Assembly: GCA_029260615.1 (NCBI GenBank)
Contig: JAJDCX010000066.1
Span: 1-45,912 of the forward strand
Reading direction: 5' to 3'
Origin: Phycisphaeraceae bacterium
GTDB lineage: Bacteria; Planctomycetota; Phycisphaerae; Phycisphaerales; Phycisphaeraceae
Length of the DNA: 45,912 bases
Part shown: positions 1-9,257 of the stretch, in pieces
Layout: each line of letters begins with the position of its first letter
Numbering within the stretch: the stretch's first letter is position 1
Notes under the pieces: model-generated
Databases searched by the model: none
What the model saw: the letters and a program-made list of their open reading frames with translations, nothing else
What the model was told of the DNA's origin: nothing
Translations under genes and position numbers: made by a program

Positions 1-494
1 GCCGCTGTTGAGGCCGTCCAGTTTTCAGTTTTTATTAAACCCCACGAGGTTCCAGCGGTAACGGCAGGCGCGGGGTCAGCGGGACCGGGTCGAGCCCGTG
101 TCCTGTGATCCGTCATCTAGCCGGGGTGATCCGCTACCAAGGCCCCCCCGGAAGCTTTCGAATCTTCATTCGATTGCTTACCGATGATTGGGGGGGCAGC
201 CCTCGAGTCCCGGTCCTTTTAATCTTTGGATACTCAGGGTAGCTGACGATCACCAGCGTGAGGTTGTCGGCAGGCACGCCCCCGGAAATTGTTCCAGGGG
301 AAAATGGTGCCTCCACTTATGGGGGATGCGTCACGTTTGTGCGCACGAAGGTGGTAATTGGGGGTTGGTGGATTGCGGTAAGCGTCTGGTGGTGCGGGTG
401 ATAAAATTTTTTGGGATTGGGGTAATTTTCTTGGCGGGAATGGGTCGTGTTGTGCGCACAAATACATCCGACTGATCCGTTATCATTGTCGGGC
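1..494. other. Gene-free left edge with two copies of a palindromic 10-mer
   Basis: I see no convincing gene here. The open frames on both strands lack a ribosome binding site and read as compositionally odd peptides. The only structure noticed is the palindromic core TTGTGCGCAC at 337-346, repeated at 450-459; the second copy extends to the perfect 12-base palindrome TTGTGCGCACAA (450-461). The second copy lies about 35 bases before the next gene and could be an operator, but there is no independent support. Confidence 0.35.
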
Positions 495-995
495 ATGATG
501 CCTTGTGCAAAAAATAATAATCGAGAACATCAACTTTATTGTGCTTCTTGCGGGCGTTCGGAAGAGGGTGGCTCCAATGGTGTTAGTGCCGTGAATTATC
601 TTGGGCACAAATGGTGTGCCCGATGCGCAAACGTAACACTGGTGTCCGACAGCAAGTTTTGCGTTGAGCAGCCTAGCCCGGGACGTATGGTTAATGGACC
701 GGTAGGCGATCCATTGATTGCTTGGGAAGACTGTTTCCAGATGAAGCCCAAGCAGCGAATCAAGGTGAAAGAAGCTAGGCTCGAAATTCAACGGGCATGG
801 GTGAGATGGGATGGCGATAAACGTACGCCACAGTCTATGTTTCTATTTTATGGGTGGTTGTCACGTTTTAGACCGTACTTTCTCACCTTCCGATGCAAAG
901 GAGATAAATGGCAAAGGGTGCATAGCTGGTTGCTTGCATTAACCGGAGCGAGCAATAGAAACTGCCAGGGGGACTCTCGACAAGGGGTTGTCTGA
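495..995 (+). CDS. Hypothetical protein with a Cys4 zinc-ribbon-like N-terminus
   Basis: A 166-residue protein I do not recognise. The start is placed at the ATG pair 495/498 rather than further upstream, because the longer N-terminus would read through the palindromic region. Near the N-terminus there is a CxxC (LYCASCGRS) followed about 25 residues later by a second CxxC (KWCARC), the spacing of a small zinc ribbon. The remainder is basic and rich in Trp and aromatic residues, with no membrane segment or signal peptide. It stands alone, ending 28 bases before the end of the converging Sel1 gene. A role in nucleic acid or protein binding is only a guess from the zinc ribbon. Codon use is less GC-biased than its neighbours, so recent acquisition or a spurious frame are both possible. 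Confidence 0.45.
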   Translation: MMPCAKNNNREHQLYCASCGRSEEGGSNGVSAVNYLGHKWCARCANVTLVSDSKFCVEQPSPGRMVNGPVGDPLIAWEDCFQMKPKQRIKVKEARLEIQRAWVRWDGDKRTPQSMFLFYGWLSRFRPYFLTFRCKGDKWQRVHSWLLALTGASNRNCQGDSRQGVV

Positions 996-1022
996 TGATG
1001 AACTGGGAGCGGTGTATGAGCA

Positions 1023-2207
1023 TTACTCGCGGATGTCTTCTTTTGTACCATTCTTGTTCGCTTCGATCCGCCCCCATAACTCTCGAGACAACTCCTGCGC
1101 CTCGGCTATCTGCTCAGAAGTCAGGCGACCTTCAAGTGCTTCAATGAATACCTTGGCAATGCTCCCGTAACTTCCACCAACAGCCCGAGCGAGGTTGTAC
1201 CAAGCGTAGGCTCGAACATCGTCCTGCGGCACTCCCTCGCCAGTACCGTACATACGGCCTATATCGACCAGCGGCCGAGCACTCTCCTCGTGATCCATGA
1301 CTTTCCGAAACCACTTGACCGCCTCGGCACCGTCCTTTGGGACACCCCATCCGTTGTCGTACATCAAGCCCAGGCGGCACTGTGCCGCCCCGTGTCCCCA
1401 CTCCGCAGCCATGTGAAACAACTTCGCTGCCTCTGCGTAGTCGCGCGGCAAACCATTACCGCTAAAGTACATTAATCCTAGCGGGTACTGTGCCCCTTCG
1501 CGCCCCTGCCCCACGGCCAAGAGATACCACTTTGCCGCCTCGCTGTTATCCTTATGTACGCCTTCGCCATTGGCGTACATCCACCCCAAGTGTTCCTGCG
1601 CTACCGCGTATCCCTGTTCTGCGGCATTGAGATACCACTTGAGCGCTTCGGTTTCGTCTTTTGGGACGCCCCAGCCGTTGTCGTACATTCGTGCAACGTT
1701 GTAGGTAGCATGTGCGTCTCCCTGCTCCGCAGCCTTACGATACCACTTGACCGCCTCCTCGCTATCCTCGGGGATACCAGGACGTCCATAATGGTAGGTC
1801 ACCCCTAATAAGAACATCGCCTTCACATGTCCCTGCTCCGCAGCCTGACGATACCACTTGTTCCCCTCGGTGTAGTCCAATGGTACTCCCTCACCACGAA
1901 CATGCCTCCTGCCCATACCGTACTGCGCGTCTGCGTATCCTTGCTCAGCAGCTCTGCGAAACCACTTAACAGTCTCTAAGTAATCCCGCGGCACACCAAC
2001 GCCGAAGTAATAGCATTCCGCAAGCACCGTCTGTTGTTGAGCGTCACCGTTTTCTGCTTCAACTCTGATCTGCACGACTTGTTCTGGCGTGAAGGCGGGC
2101 ATATCGCCTAGCGCATCATCTGGCGCTAAGGTTGGCTTGTCGCCTAACACCGGCCCGCTCACCATGAGTGGAATCAATGCTGCGGCCAATATCAGAAGAT
2201 ATCTCAT
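1023..2207 (-). CDS. Exported Sel1-like repeat (TPR-type) protein
   Basis: A 394-residue protein with a signal peptide (MRYLLILAAALIPLMVSG) followed by about eight tandem 36-residue Sel1-like repeats. Each repeat carries the hallmark pattern of A-QYxLGxMYxxGxGVPxDxxEAxKWYRxAAEQG. Such repeats form a right-handed solenoid used for protein-protein contacts, often in envelope or signalling complexes. The start ATG at 2207 sits 5 bases after a GGAGG; a GTG one codon earlier is also possible but too close to that site. The last repeat (RAYAWYNLARAVGG) is the usual divergent capping repeat, followed by a polar helical tail. It stands alone between two unrelated genes, so its partner cannot be named. 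Sel1 family membership is secure; the function is unknown. Confidence 0.88.
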   Translation of the reverse strand: MRYLLILAAALIPLMVSGPVLGDKPTLAPDDALGDMPAFTPEQVVQIRVEAENGDAQQQTVLAECYYFGVGVPRDYLETVKWFRRAAEQGYADAQYGMGRRHVRGEGVPLDYTEGNKWYRQAAEQGHVKAMFLLGVTYHYGRPGIPEDSEEAVKWYRKAAEQGDAHATYNVARMYDNGWGVPKDETEALKWYLNAAEQGYAVAQEHLGWMYANGEGVHKDNSEAAKWYLLAVGQGREGAQYPLGLMYFSGNGLPRDYAEAAKLFHMAAEWGHGAAQCRLGLMYDNGWGVPKDGAEAVKWFRKVMDHEESARPLVDIGRMYGTGEGVPQDDVRAYAWYNLARAVGGSYGSIAKVFIEALEGRLTSEQIAEAQELSRELWGRIEANKNGTKEDIRE

Positions 2208-2318
2208 CACGTCCTCCGGGTTTGGAGATATGGCTGTCTGATGTTACCAGCCCTTCGGAGATAGGGCCAGACAATAACCGCCCTTCTGGTCATGCCGGGC
2301 CGGATTGATCGGGCGGAC

Positions 2319-2990
2319 TTACTCGTACGTCCACGTTTCCCCCGGCTGCATTTCTTTGACTTGCACGCCTTTGGGTTTGAACTCGGTGATGTCGTCGGTG
2401 AGTAGGGGGAAGGTTTTGTAGTGGATGGGGATGGCGACTTTGGGATTGATCCATTCGGCGGCGTGGGTGGCTAATTCGGGGCCCATGGTGAAGCGGTCGC
2501 CTACGGGTAGGAGTGCGATGTCGGGTTTTGCGATTTCGCCGATGAGTTTCATGTCGGAGAAGAGTGCGGTGTCGCCGGCGTGGTAGATTTTGACGCCTCC
2601 CATTGAGATGACGAGGCCGCAGGGTTGTCCCATGTATCGTCCCTGGTAGCTGGAGGAGTGGAAGGCGGGTGTGAAGGCGACATAGCCGAAGTCGGTGTAG
2701 ACGCGTCCGCCTGGGTTGCCGGGGTCGGTTTTTTCGATGCCCAGTTCGGTGCAGAGGTTGCAGAGTTCGAAGGCGGCGATGACGGTGGCGTTGTTTTGCT
2801 TGGCGATTGCGGGGGTGTCGCCGAAGTGGTCTTCGTGGCCGTGGGTCAGGGCGATGTAGTTGCAGACGATGTCGTCGGGTTTGTGTTTGGCCAGTGGGTT
2901 GCCGGTGAGGAAGGGGTCGACGGCGAGGGTGTGTGTGCCGTCGGAGAAGAGGAAGCCGGAGTGGCCGAGGTAGGTGATGGTGAGCGGCAT
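2319..2990 (-). CDS. UPF0173-type metal-dependent hydrolase (metallo-beta-lactamase fold)
   Basis: A 223-residue cytoplasmic protein of the UPF0173 family, a compact branch of the metallo-beta-lactamase superfamily. The N-terminus MPLTITYLGHSGF is typical of the family. The metal-binding motif THGHEDHFGD (H50, H52, D54, H55) is intact, and a second metal ligand region HAGDTAL lies near residue 136, with a C-terminal IPIHYKTFPL supplying the last His. The length matches the family (220-230 residues). The ATG is preceded by AGGAG at a 5-base spacing. The natural substrate of the family is not established; hydrolysis of an ester or phosphoester is assumed from the fold. No operon partner is adjacent. 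Confidence 0.93.
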   Translation of the reverse strand: MPLTITYLGHSGFLFSDGTHTLAVDPFLTGNPLAKHKPDDIVCNYIALTHGHEDHFGDTPAIAKQNNATVIAAFELCNLCTELGIEKTDPGNPGGRVYTDFGYVAFTPAFHSSSYQGRYMGQPCGLVISMGGVKIYHAGDTALFSDMKLIGEIAKPDIALLPVGDRFTMGPELATHAAEWINPKVAIPIHYKTFPLLTDDITEFKPKGVQVKEMQPGETWTYE

Positions 2991-3558
2991 TGGGGCTCCT
3001 TGGCGAGAGGTCGAGCGGGGGGCTTCATGATACTCACCCGGTGGGAGAGGTGATCGGGCTAGGCGGGGGCTTGTGATCTTTATATAGATTGATGATTGGT
3101 GATTTTAATGTGGGTGGACTATTTGATAGGGGGTTCTGTTTGGGCGTTGGGGTAACGCGCGGATCTTTGATCCGCCGCTAAACGGGCCCAAGGGCAGGCC
3201 TGGGCGGTGGGCAATGCGCTGCGATCTGATACGAATTACGATTGAAACTCGTGGCCATCATCAGGGCGATCCCCCGGCAAAGCCGGGGGCTGAGGGTAGA
3301 GCGGTTGCCCATAGACTTTAGAGAATCCGTATGAAACGGTCGTGGGAAATATGGGGGTGGTGGGATTTATTTGGGGTGTTGGCGGGTTGATCCTTTGATA
3401 AGGGTCATGTGGCGGGCACATGGGCTGGAAACATGGGATCTGTGGTGGGATTGGCTGGAATCGCGCGAACCTTCTAGCATACCCGTCGTACAGGTTAACA
3501 CCCGTTCTCCGCGCGTCTTAAACGAGCAACGGTTATTGGACCGAAGGACCTAAAACGT
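2991..3558. other. Intergenic region with two short perfect hairpins
   Basis: This 568-base stretch lies between divergent genes and holds no credible gene. It contains two hairpins: GCGGATC-TTT-GATCCGC (3159-3175) and CCCCCGGC-AAA-GCCGGGGG (3271-3289). Neither is followed by a T run, so they are not obvious terminators; the second resembles a REP-type short palindromic repeat. Promoters for the two flanking genes must lie here, but I could not pick a convincing one. Confidence 0.5.
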
Positions 3559-5574
3559 ATGGCCCACGACTATCTGAAGGAAGGTTTGGAACTGGACTCG
3601 AAGGCTGGGCGGGTCGGCCTGGAGATCAAAGCAACGCTGCTGGGGGGTACGCTGCTGATCTGCGCGCTGATTGCGAAGCTGACGTTTGACAGCGAAGACC
3701 CATCGAAGCTGCTGGCTGGTTTGGCGACTATTCTGCTGGGCACGCCTTTGGTGTGGGTTGCGTTTAAAGACTTGTGGCAGGGGCACATGCACATGAATGA
3801 GCTGGTAGCTCTGGCGGTGCTGGCTGCGTTTGCGAAGGGTTGGTACATCGAGGCGGGGTTCATTGCATTTTTCATGATTTTGTCGGTTCTGATAGAGAAT
3901 CGGACGGCGTTGGGGGCCCAGCGAGACATTGAGGCGTTGGTTCGGATCACGCCGACGAAGGCTCATAAGCTGGATAATGGGCAGGAGACGGAGGTGGAGG
4001 CTCGGGAACTGATCCCGGGGGACGTTGTGCGGGTTCGGCCGGGCGACAATATCCCGGCGGATGGGATCGTGGTGACGGGCAATTCCACGGTCAACCAGGC
4101 GAATATCACGGGCGAATCGATCCCGGCAGACAAGGTCGAGGGCGACGATGTCTTCGGCGGGACGATCAACCTGACCGGGTCGATGGATATAAAAGTCACT
4201 AAAGCTGGTGAAGACACGACTTTAGGGCGTGTTAAAGATATGATTTTAGAGGCAGAACGGACGAAGATTCCGTTGATGCGGATGATCGATCATTATGCGG
4301 GGTGGTACACGCCGACGGTGGTGATGCTGGTGTTTATTGTGTGGTTCTACACGTCGCAGACGAACCCGGAGGCGGCGGCGGTGGCAGCGATTTCGATGCT
4401 GGTGGTGGCTTGCCCGTGTCCTTTGATACTGGCTACGCCGACGGCGATGGTGGCGGGGCTGTCGGCGGCGGCGAGATTGGGCGTATTGGTTAAGAATGTT
4501 GAGGTGCTGGAAGGGGCCAGGAACCTGACGGCGATGATCTTTGATAAGACCGGGACGCTGACCACGGGGCAGTTGGAAGTGACCCGGCTGGCACCCGCGG
4601 AGGGTGTTGAGGGTGCGGACCTGCTGCTGGCGGCGGCGAGTGCGGAGCAGCGATCCAGGCACCCGGTGGCACGGGCGGTGTTTGATGTGGCGCGTAAAGC
4701 GAAGCTGCACCTGCCGGAGCCCACCGAGTTCCACGAAGAAGCGGGCAAGGGCGTGCGTGCATTGGTAGACGGGGCAACGATCCTGGTCGGCCGAGGCAAC
4801 TGGATCACGCAAGAAGAACAAGACGGGCATGTGAAATACCTGGTCGAACAGGCGATGGCGGACCCTGAGGCTGAGGGGCTATCGACGCTGTTTGTGGTGC
4901 GTAACGGCCAACTGTTGGGTTGGCTGGGGATGGCGGACAACACCCGGCCACAGGCTGCCGGCGCGATCGACAGCCTGCGTGAGATGGGGCTTAAGCGTTT
5001 GATTATTGTGACGGGTGACCGCGAATCGGTTGCCAAGCGTATCGCGGCGCAGATGCACACGGAGTATCGGGCGGAGGTGCTGCCGCATCAGAAGCTGGAG
5101 ATGGTCCACGACCTTAAAGACAAGGGACACCGTGTTGCGGTGATCGGGGACGGTGTGAACGATGCGCCGGCCTTGAAGGCGGGCGATATCTCGATTGCGA
5201 TGGGTGCAGCGGGTTCGGATGTTGCCATCCAGTCTGCGAGCATCGCGTTGATGAACAACAACCTTAACCGCATCCCGTTTTTGATTCGGCTGTCGCGTCA
5301 GACCAGCCGGGTGATTAAGCAGAACATGGTGATCGGTGGTGGGTTTATTCTGCTGTTCCTGATCTTTGCTGCGGCGGGGAAGGTTCCGCCGGTGGTGGCG
5401 GCGTTCCTGCATGTGGTGAGTTCGCTGATCGTGGTGTTCAACTCGGCTCGGCTTGTGCGTGCGGGTGAGGACATCGAGCAGGCGGAGCATCAGGCTTTAG
5501 AAGCGACGACCCAGGCACAGACGTCTGCGGCTAACGGAGACACGCCCGGTCAGGCTGTGGCGGCACCGGCTTAG
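3559..5574 (+). CDS. P1B-type heavy-metal translocating ATPase lacking an N-terminal HMA domain
   Basis: A 671-residue inner-membrane pump that would use ATP to export a transition metal. Visible landmarks are four N-terminal membrane helices (about residues 26-112), the actuator loop with TGES, the intramembrane metal site ACPCPLI, the phosphorylation motif DKTGTLT (Asp near 329), the P1B-specific SRHP motif, and the hinge GDGVNDAP near 530. Two C-terminal helices end with the motif HVVSSLIVVFNSARL. There is no N-terminal CxxC metal-binding domain, as in the cobalt/iron-type P1B-4 group, but that group has SPC instead of CPC, so the substrate (Cu, Zn/Cd or Co/Fe) cannot be fixed. The C-terminal tail is Ala/Gln/Thr-rich. 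It is a single gene with AAGGA about 10 bases before the ATG. Confidence 0.93.
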   Translation: MAHDYLKEGLELDSKAGRVGLEIKATLLGGTLLICALIAKLTFDSEDPSKLLAGLATILLGTPLVWVAFKDLWQGHMHMNELVALAVLAAFAKGWYIEAGFIAFFMILSVLIENRTALGAQRDIEALVRITPTKAHKLDNGQETEVEARELIPGDVVRVRPGDNIPADGIVVTGNSTVNQANITGESIPADKVEGDDVFGGTINLTGSMDIKVTKAGEDTTLGRVKDMILEAERTKIPLMRMIDHYAGWYTPTVVMLVFIVWFYTSQTNPEAAAVAAISMLVVACPCPLILATPTAMVAGLSAAARLGVLVKNVEVLEGARNLTAMIFDKTGTLTTGQLEVTRLAPAEGVEGADLLLAAASAEQRSRHPVARAVFDVARKAKLHLPEPTEFHEEAGKGVRALVDGATILVGRGNWITQEEQDGHVKYLVEQAMADPEAEGLSTLFVVRNGQLLGWLGMADNTRPQAAGAIDSLREMGLKRLIIVTGDRESVAKRIAAQMHTEYRAEVLPHQKLEMVHDLKDKGHRVAVIGDGVNDAPALKAGDISIAMGAAGSDVAIQSASIALMNNNLNRIPFLIRLSRQTSRVIKQNMVIGGGFILLFLIFAAAGKVPPVVAAFLHVVSSLIVVFNSARLVRAGEDIEQAEHQALEATTQAQTSAANGDTPGQAVAAPA

Positions 5575-5770
5575 TTAATAGATGGACTGACTCGAACGGA
5601 CCGGGCCCCACCAGATACCCCGGCCCCCGGACCCCAGAATCTCCCGGCTCGCGGGAACTGCCCGACTCACTGATAAGTAACCGCGGCACTTAAAGCCGCC
5701 GACTAAGACTCGACACCCAAACGTGCTGATCCCAACAAAGACCATCCCGACTGCCCGGCCTGTGTGGGCT

Positions 5771-6838
5771 CTACCCGACCTCGCGGTTCTGGAAAAGTGC
5801 GATGGCGATGGCGAGTACGGCCACGACCTGCAGGGCGGCGTAGCCGGATACCAGGCCAAAGAGCCCTGTGGTGATGGGGGTGCCTTGGGTGATGGCGTCG
5901 GCTGGCCAGAAGAATTGCAGGTTGGGGATGAGCATGTAGATCAGTTTGGCGGCGGCGTAGATGACCTTTTGGTAGAGGGCGATGTCCGCGTGGAGGATGG
6001 CGGAGAGGCTCTGGTAGTAGTCGGTTCCTGCGGGGATCGAGAGCTTCATGTTGACCATCTGGCTCAGGGAGTTGCTGGCGAGGCCCAAGAGGAAGACGCC
6101 CAAGCAGATCATCAGTGTCATGACCTGGCCCAGCCGGGTGGATGCGGCGACGGCGACGGCCGTGAGTACGAGGACCGCCTGGAAGACGAGTCCCAGGCCG
6201 ACGACGACTTGCATGAGTTCGCCGCCGTGGTTGGTGAATTCCGTCACGGGCGACTGCAGGTTCCATTTTTTGTCGATGACCAGGACCAGTATCAGGGCGA
6301 CGGTCTGTGTGGCCAGCAGGCAGACGGTGAAGGTGGACGAGAAGACTCGGCCGTAGAGGTAGTTCGCCGCGGTCGCCACGATCAGGGCCAGGAACAATCC
6401 GCCGAAGCCCAGCAGGATGACGGGCATGTCGAAGTGGTCGCTTGCGGTGGACATCACGCGGTGACGGATGGTAAAGGTCAGCGCGATACTGAGCAGGAAG
6501 AACGCGGTAGCGATCGCCGCGGAGATGCCGACGTACTTGCCGACGACAAACAACGGCCGCCCCACGGGCTTACTCACGACGGTCAGAACAGTCTTGTTTT
6601 CGATCTCGTTGGAGAAGACGCCGGTCGCGGTGAAGGCTGCGAGCAGGAGGCTGACCAGGAAGATGGTGCTGAGTCCCATGTCGATCAGCAGCTTGTTGTC
6701 GTCCTCCATGGTGTAGGCGGCGAGTTGGGGGTTGATGACCATCGCCAGGGATCCCAGCAGGACCAGGACCACGAAGATGGGCTGGCGGATGGATTCGATG
6801 AAGGTGTTGTGTGCGATGGTCGTGATCTGTGTGAACAT
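5771..6838 (-). CDS. ABC-2 type transporter permease
   Basis: A 355-residue polytopic membrane protein. The start at 6838 (MFTQITTIAHNTFIESIRQP) fits the family N-terminus; the frame continues 22 codons further up but without membrane or family features. Six or seven hydrophobic helices are visible, with a hallmark loop EIENKTVLTVVSKPVGR, typical of NosY-like/ABC-2 permeases, and a final helix ending QNREVG. The same loop pattern (KxxxxxxxxxKPVxRxxxxxGKxxGI) occurs in the second permease at 12933-14786, so the two proteins are related. It is divergent from the SPFH gene at 7017, with 178 bases between starts, and probably shares that control region. The ATPase at 11665 is a plausible partner. 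The substrate is unknown. Confidence 0.88.
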   Translation of the reverse strand: MFTQITTIAHNTFIESIRQPIFVVLVLLGSLAMVINPQLAAYTMEDDNKLLIDMGLSTIFLVSLLLAAFTATGVFSNEIENKTVLTVVSKPVGRPLFVVGKYVGISAAIATAFFLLSIALTFTIRHRVMSTASDHFDMPVILLGFGGLFLALIVATAANYLYGRVFSSTFTVCLLATQTVALILVLVIDKKWNLQSPVTEFTNHGGELMQVVVGLGLVFQAVLVLTAVAVAASTRLGQVMTLMICLGVFLLGLASNSLSQMVNMKLSIPAGTDYYQSLSAILHADIALYQKVIYAAAKLIYMLIPNLQFFWPADAITQGTPITTGLFGLVSGYAALQVVAVLAIAIALFQNREVG

Positions 6839-7016
6839 GGCGGTCGTCTTATCCGTGTGAACGAGGCGGGGCGGTTTATCCGACAGGCGGCCGGCCCTTA
6901 TCATACGGCGAGATGGGCCGATGGGTTTTGTGCGTCTTTCAAGATGCGTTGTGGTTGAGGTAGGTTAATAGGCAAACCGGTGTGGCGGGAAGCTGCGCCG
7001 GGCAACAGGGAATACG

Positions 7017-9158
7017 ATGAGTCACGACCAAGAAACCTACCGGCGGGCCGCGAACGCCGCCCTGATCGGGTTGGCGATCCAGATCCTCCTGTCGATCCTC
7101 ACCGGTCTGACCGGGTTGTACGCCGACTCGATCGCGATCAACACCCTGGCGTGGTATTTCGTCGGCGGGTTGCCGATCTGGGTCATCCTCTGGGTGATCT
7201 ACAACCAGCACCGCCTGGAGCGGGTCGAGGCGATGGAGACCGAGCAGCTCGCGGCGCAAGATGCCCAGGCCGCGGCGTTGTTTGATGAGGCTGGGCAGCA
7301 GTTGAACCTGGCGCAGAAGCGGCTGGACAATCTATATAAGTACGGGCTGAACCTGGTTAGTCTTGTGGTTTCGCTGTACCTGTTGGTGGTCGGTATTGGG
7401 ATGCTGCGGGCGGCGGTGGTTTCGTATCGCGGTGCCCAAGGGGTCGAGGCGGGTGGTTTCATCTCGGATATGGGGGACATGCTGTCCTCTGTGGGCGGGT
7501 TCACCGGCGACAGTGCGGGGGCGGTTGCCATTGTTGCGGTGGTGATCGGGTTCCTGGCGTTTATTGTTTCACGTTACGTCGCGGGGATGACGAAGGTCAG
7601 CGAGTGGCGGTTGCTGCGGGGGGGTGCTGGCTATCTGATGGGCAACGTGGTGGTGACGCTGCTGCTGATTGTTGCGGCGGCCGGGCTTGCGTTGGAGTTG
7701 TACGACCTGTTCGGGGTGCTTTCGGTTGCGGTGCCGGCGGTGATGATCCTGCTGGGTGCCGAGATTCTTCTGGGCTTTATCTTTGGTTTTTACAAGCCGC
7801 GTCGTCCCGGGGAGATGCCCAAGCCGGCGTTTGATAGCCGTATTCTTGGCTGGCTGACAAGGCCCGAGTCGCTGGCGAAGATTGTCAGTGAGGCGGTCAA
7901 CTACCAGTTTGGGATCGAGGTTTCGGACAGTTGGTTCTACCGCCAACTCGCCAAGGCCATCCCTTCACTGATCCTCGTGGGGCTGCTGGTTCTGTTCGGG
8001 CTGACCTCGGCGGTGATTGTCGCGCCTCATCAGCGTGCGGTGGTGACCCGGTGGGGGAGCCTGACCGAAAACAGCGTGGTCGATCCGGGGCTGCACTGGA
8101 AGCTGCCTTGGCCCCTGAGTAAGACATACAAGTACGACGCCTACCGCATCCACGAGCTGAACGTGGGGTCTTCGGACGATGATTTCCAGCGCGGCGTTTC
8201 GGTGCTCTGGACGACCCAGCACTCTGCCGGCAGCGAAGAATACATGGTGACCGCGCCCAGCAAGAGCGTCGGTGAAGAAGACTCGGCCATCGAAGCGGCT
8301 GCGGGTGAGTTGGCGGGTGGTCTGGGCGTGGTCAAGTACCGGATCGCCGACGACGGGCTGCTTGACTACAGCGTCATGGCGATGGACGACGCGAAGTATC
8401 CTGCGGAGTTGCTTAAGGCTTTGGCCGACCGCCGCTTTAATACCTACTTTGCGACGCACGACATCGACTCGCTGCTGACGACGGCCCGCGTGGAGGCTGG
8501 GGATGTGCTGCGTGAACAGATCCAGGCCGACGCCGATGCCATGACGCTGGGTGTCGAGGTGGTGTACGTCGGGCTGGAAGCTATCCACCCGCCTAGTGAC
8601 GGTGATGTGGCGAAGAAGTTCCACGAACAGATTGATGCCCGCCAGGAGAAACAGACCAAGATCCAAGAGGCACGCCGACAGGCGGTAGCTCAACTCGCCC
8701 AGATCGCCGGCACGCAGGAGAAGGCGCTGATGATCGACGAGGCGATCCAGGATGTCGTCGGCCTTCAACAGTCGCTGGAGTCCATGCGGCTAAGCGGCAG
8801 CTACGACCAGGCGAAGGCCGACGGGCTCGCCGAGCAGATCAGAACCAAGAAGGTAGACATCGAAAAGCTCATGGACGAAGCGGGGGGGGCAGCGACCAAG
8901 CTGATTTACGAGGCCCGCGCCTACCGCTGGGAACACGCCCTGTCCGAAGGGGCCCGTGCGATGCGGACGGCGTCACGCTTCCTGGCTTACCAGCAGGGAC
9001 CGGAATACTACATGGCTCGGGAGTACCTGAACACATTGGCAGAGGGCCTGGCTGACCGGCGTAAGTTCATCCTGGTCGGCGAACAGGAAGTTCCGCCGAT
9101 CATCCGCATCAACGCAGAAACCACCACAAGCAACCTGAGCGTATTGGGCATCGAATAA
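7017..9158 (+). CDS. Large membrane SPFH/band-7 (HflK-like) protein with a seven-helix N-terminal half
   Basis: A 713-residue protein. Residues 1-335 contain about seven hydrophobic helices; the last (ILVGLLVLFGLTSAVIVAP) leads straight into a band-7 domain (HQRAVVTRWGSL, then DPGLHWKLPWPL), the HflK/stomatin signature. A long helical coiled-coil-like segment rich in Gln, Glu, Ala and Arg follows (residues about 530-680). HflK and HflC normally modulate the FtsH protease and organise membrane domains; they have a single membrane helix, so the extra six helices here are unusual. It is first of three consecutive SPFH genes and overlaps none of them. A run of eight G lies at 8882-8889 inside the frame. 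The family call is firm; the role in this cluster is inferred only. Confidence 0.87.
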   Translation: MSHDQETYRRAANAALIGLAIQILLSILTGLTGLYADSIAINTLAWYFVGGLPIWVILWVIYNQHRLERVEAMETEQLAAQDAQAAALFDEAGQQLNLAQKRLDNLYKYGLNLVSLVVSLYLLVVGIGMLRAAVVSYRGAQGVEAGGFISDMGDMLSSVGGFTGDSAGAVAIVAVVIGFLAFIVSRYVAGMTKVSEWRLLRGGAGYLMGNVVVTLLLIVAAAGLALELYDLFGVLSVAVPAVMILLGAEILLGFIFGFYKPRRPGEMPKPAFDSRILGWLTRPESLAKIVSEAVNYQFGIEVSDSWFYRQLAKAIPSLILVGLLVLFGLTSAVIVAPHQRAVVTRWGSLTENSVVDPGLHWKLPWPLSKTYKYDAYRIHELNVGSSDDDFQRGVSVLWTTQHSAGSEEYMVTAPSKSVGEEDSAIEAAAGELAGGLGVVKYRIADDGLLDYSVMAMDDAKYPAELLKALADRRFNTYFATHDIDSLLTTARVEAGDVLREQIQADADAMTLGVEVVYVGLEAIHPPSDGDVAKKFHEQIDARQEKQTKIQEARRQAVAQLAQIAGTQEKALMIDEAIQDVVGLQQSLESMRLSGSYDQAKADGLAEQIRTKKVDIEKLMDEAGGAATKLIYEARAYRWEHALSEGARAMRTASRFLAYQQGPEYYMAREYLNTLAEGLADRRKFILVGEQEVPPIIRINAETTTSNLSVLGIE

Positions 9159-9257
9159 AACCGGATGAATTGCAGATAACCTCGGATGGGCCAGAGACGT
9201 GCCCGGCGAAGAACCTTACGAGACACACAACCGAAGATTGTTGGAGATACGAAAGCT

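Noticed and set aside
188..475. 95-codon plus-strand frame at the left edge
   Set aside because: No ribosome site, no homology recalled, and irregular codon use.
603..621. GGGCACA/TGTGCCC inverted repeat
   Set aside because: It lies within the zinc-ribbon coding region and is explained by the codons for GHKWCAR; no regulatory role is indicated.
5723..6958. 411-codon open frame on the plus strand
   Set aside because: It is antisense to a clear ABC permease and encodes a Gly/Asp/Gln/Glu-rich peptide typical of GC-rich antisense frames.
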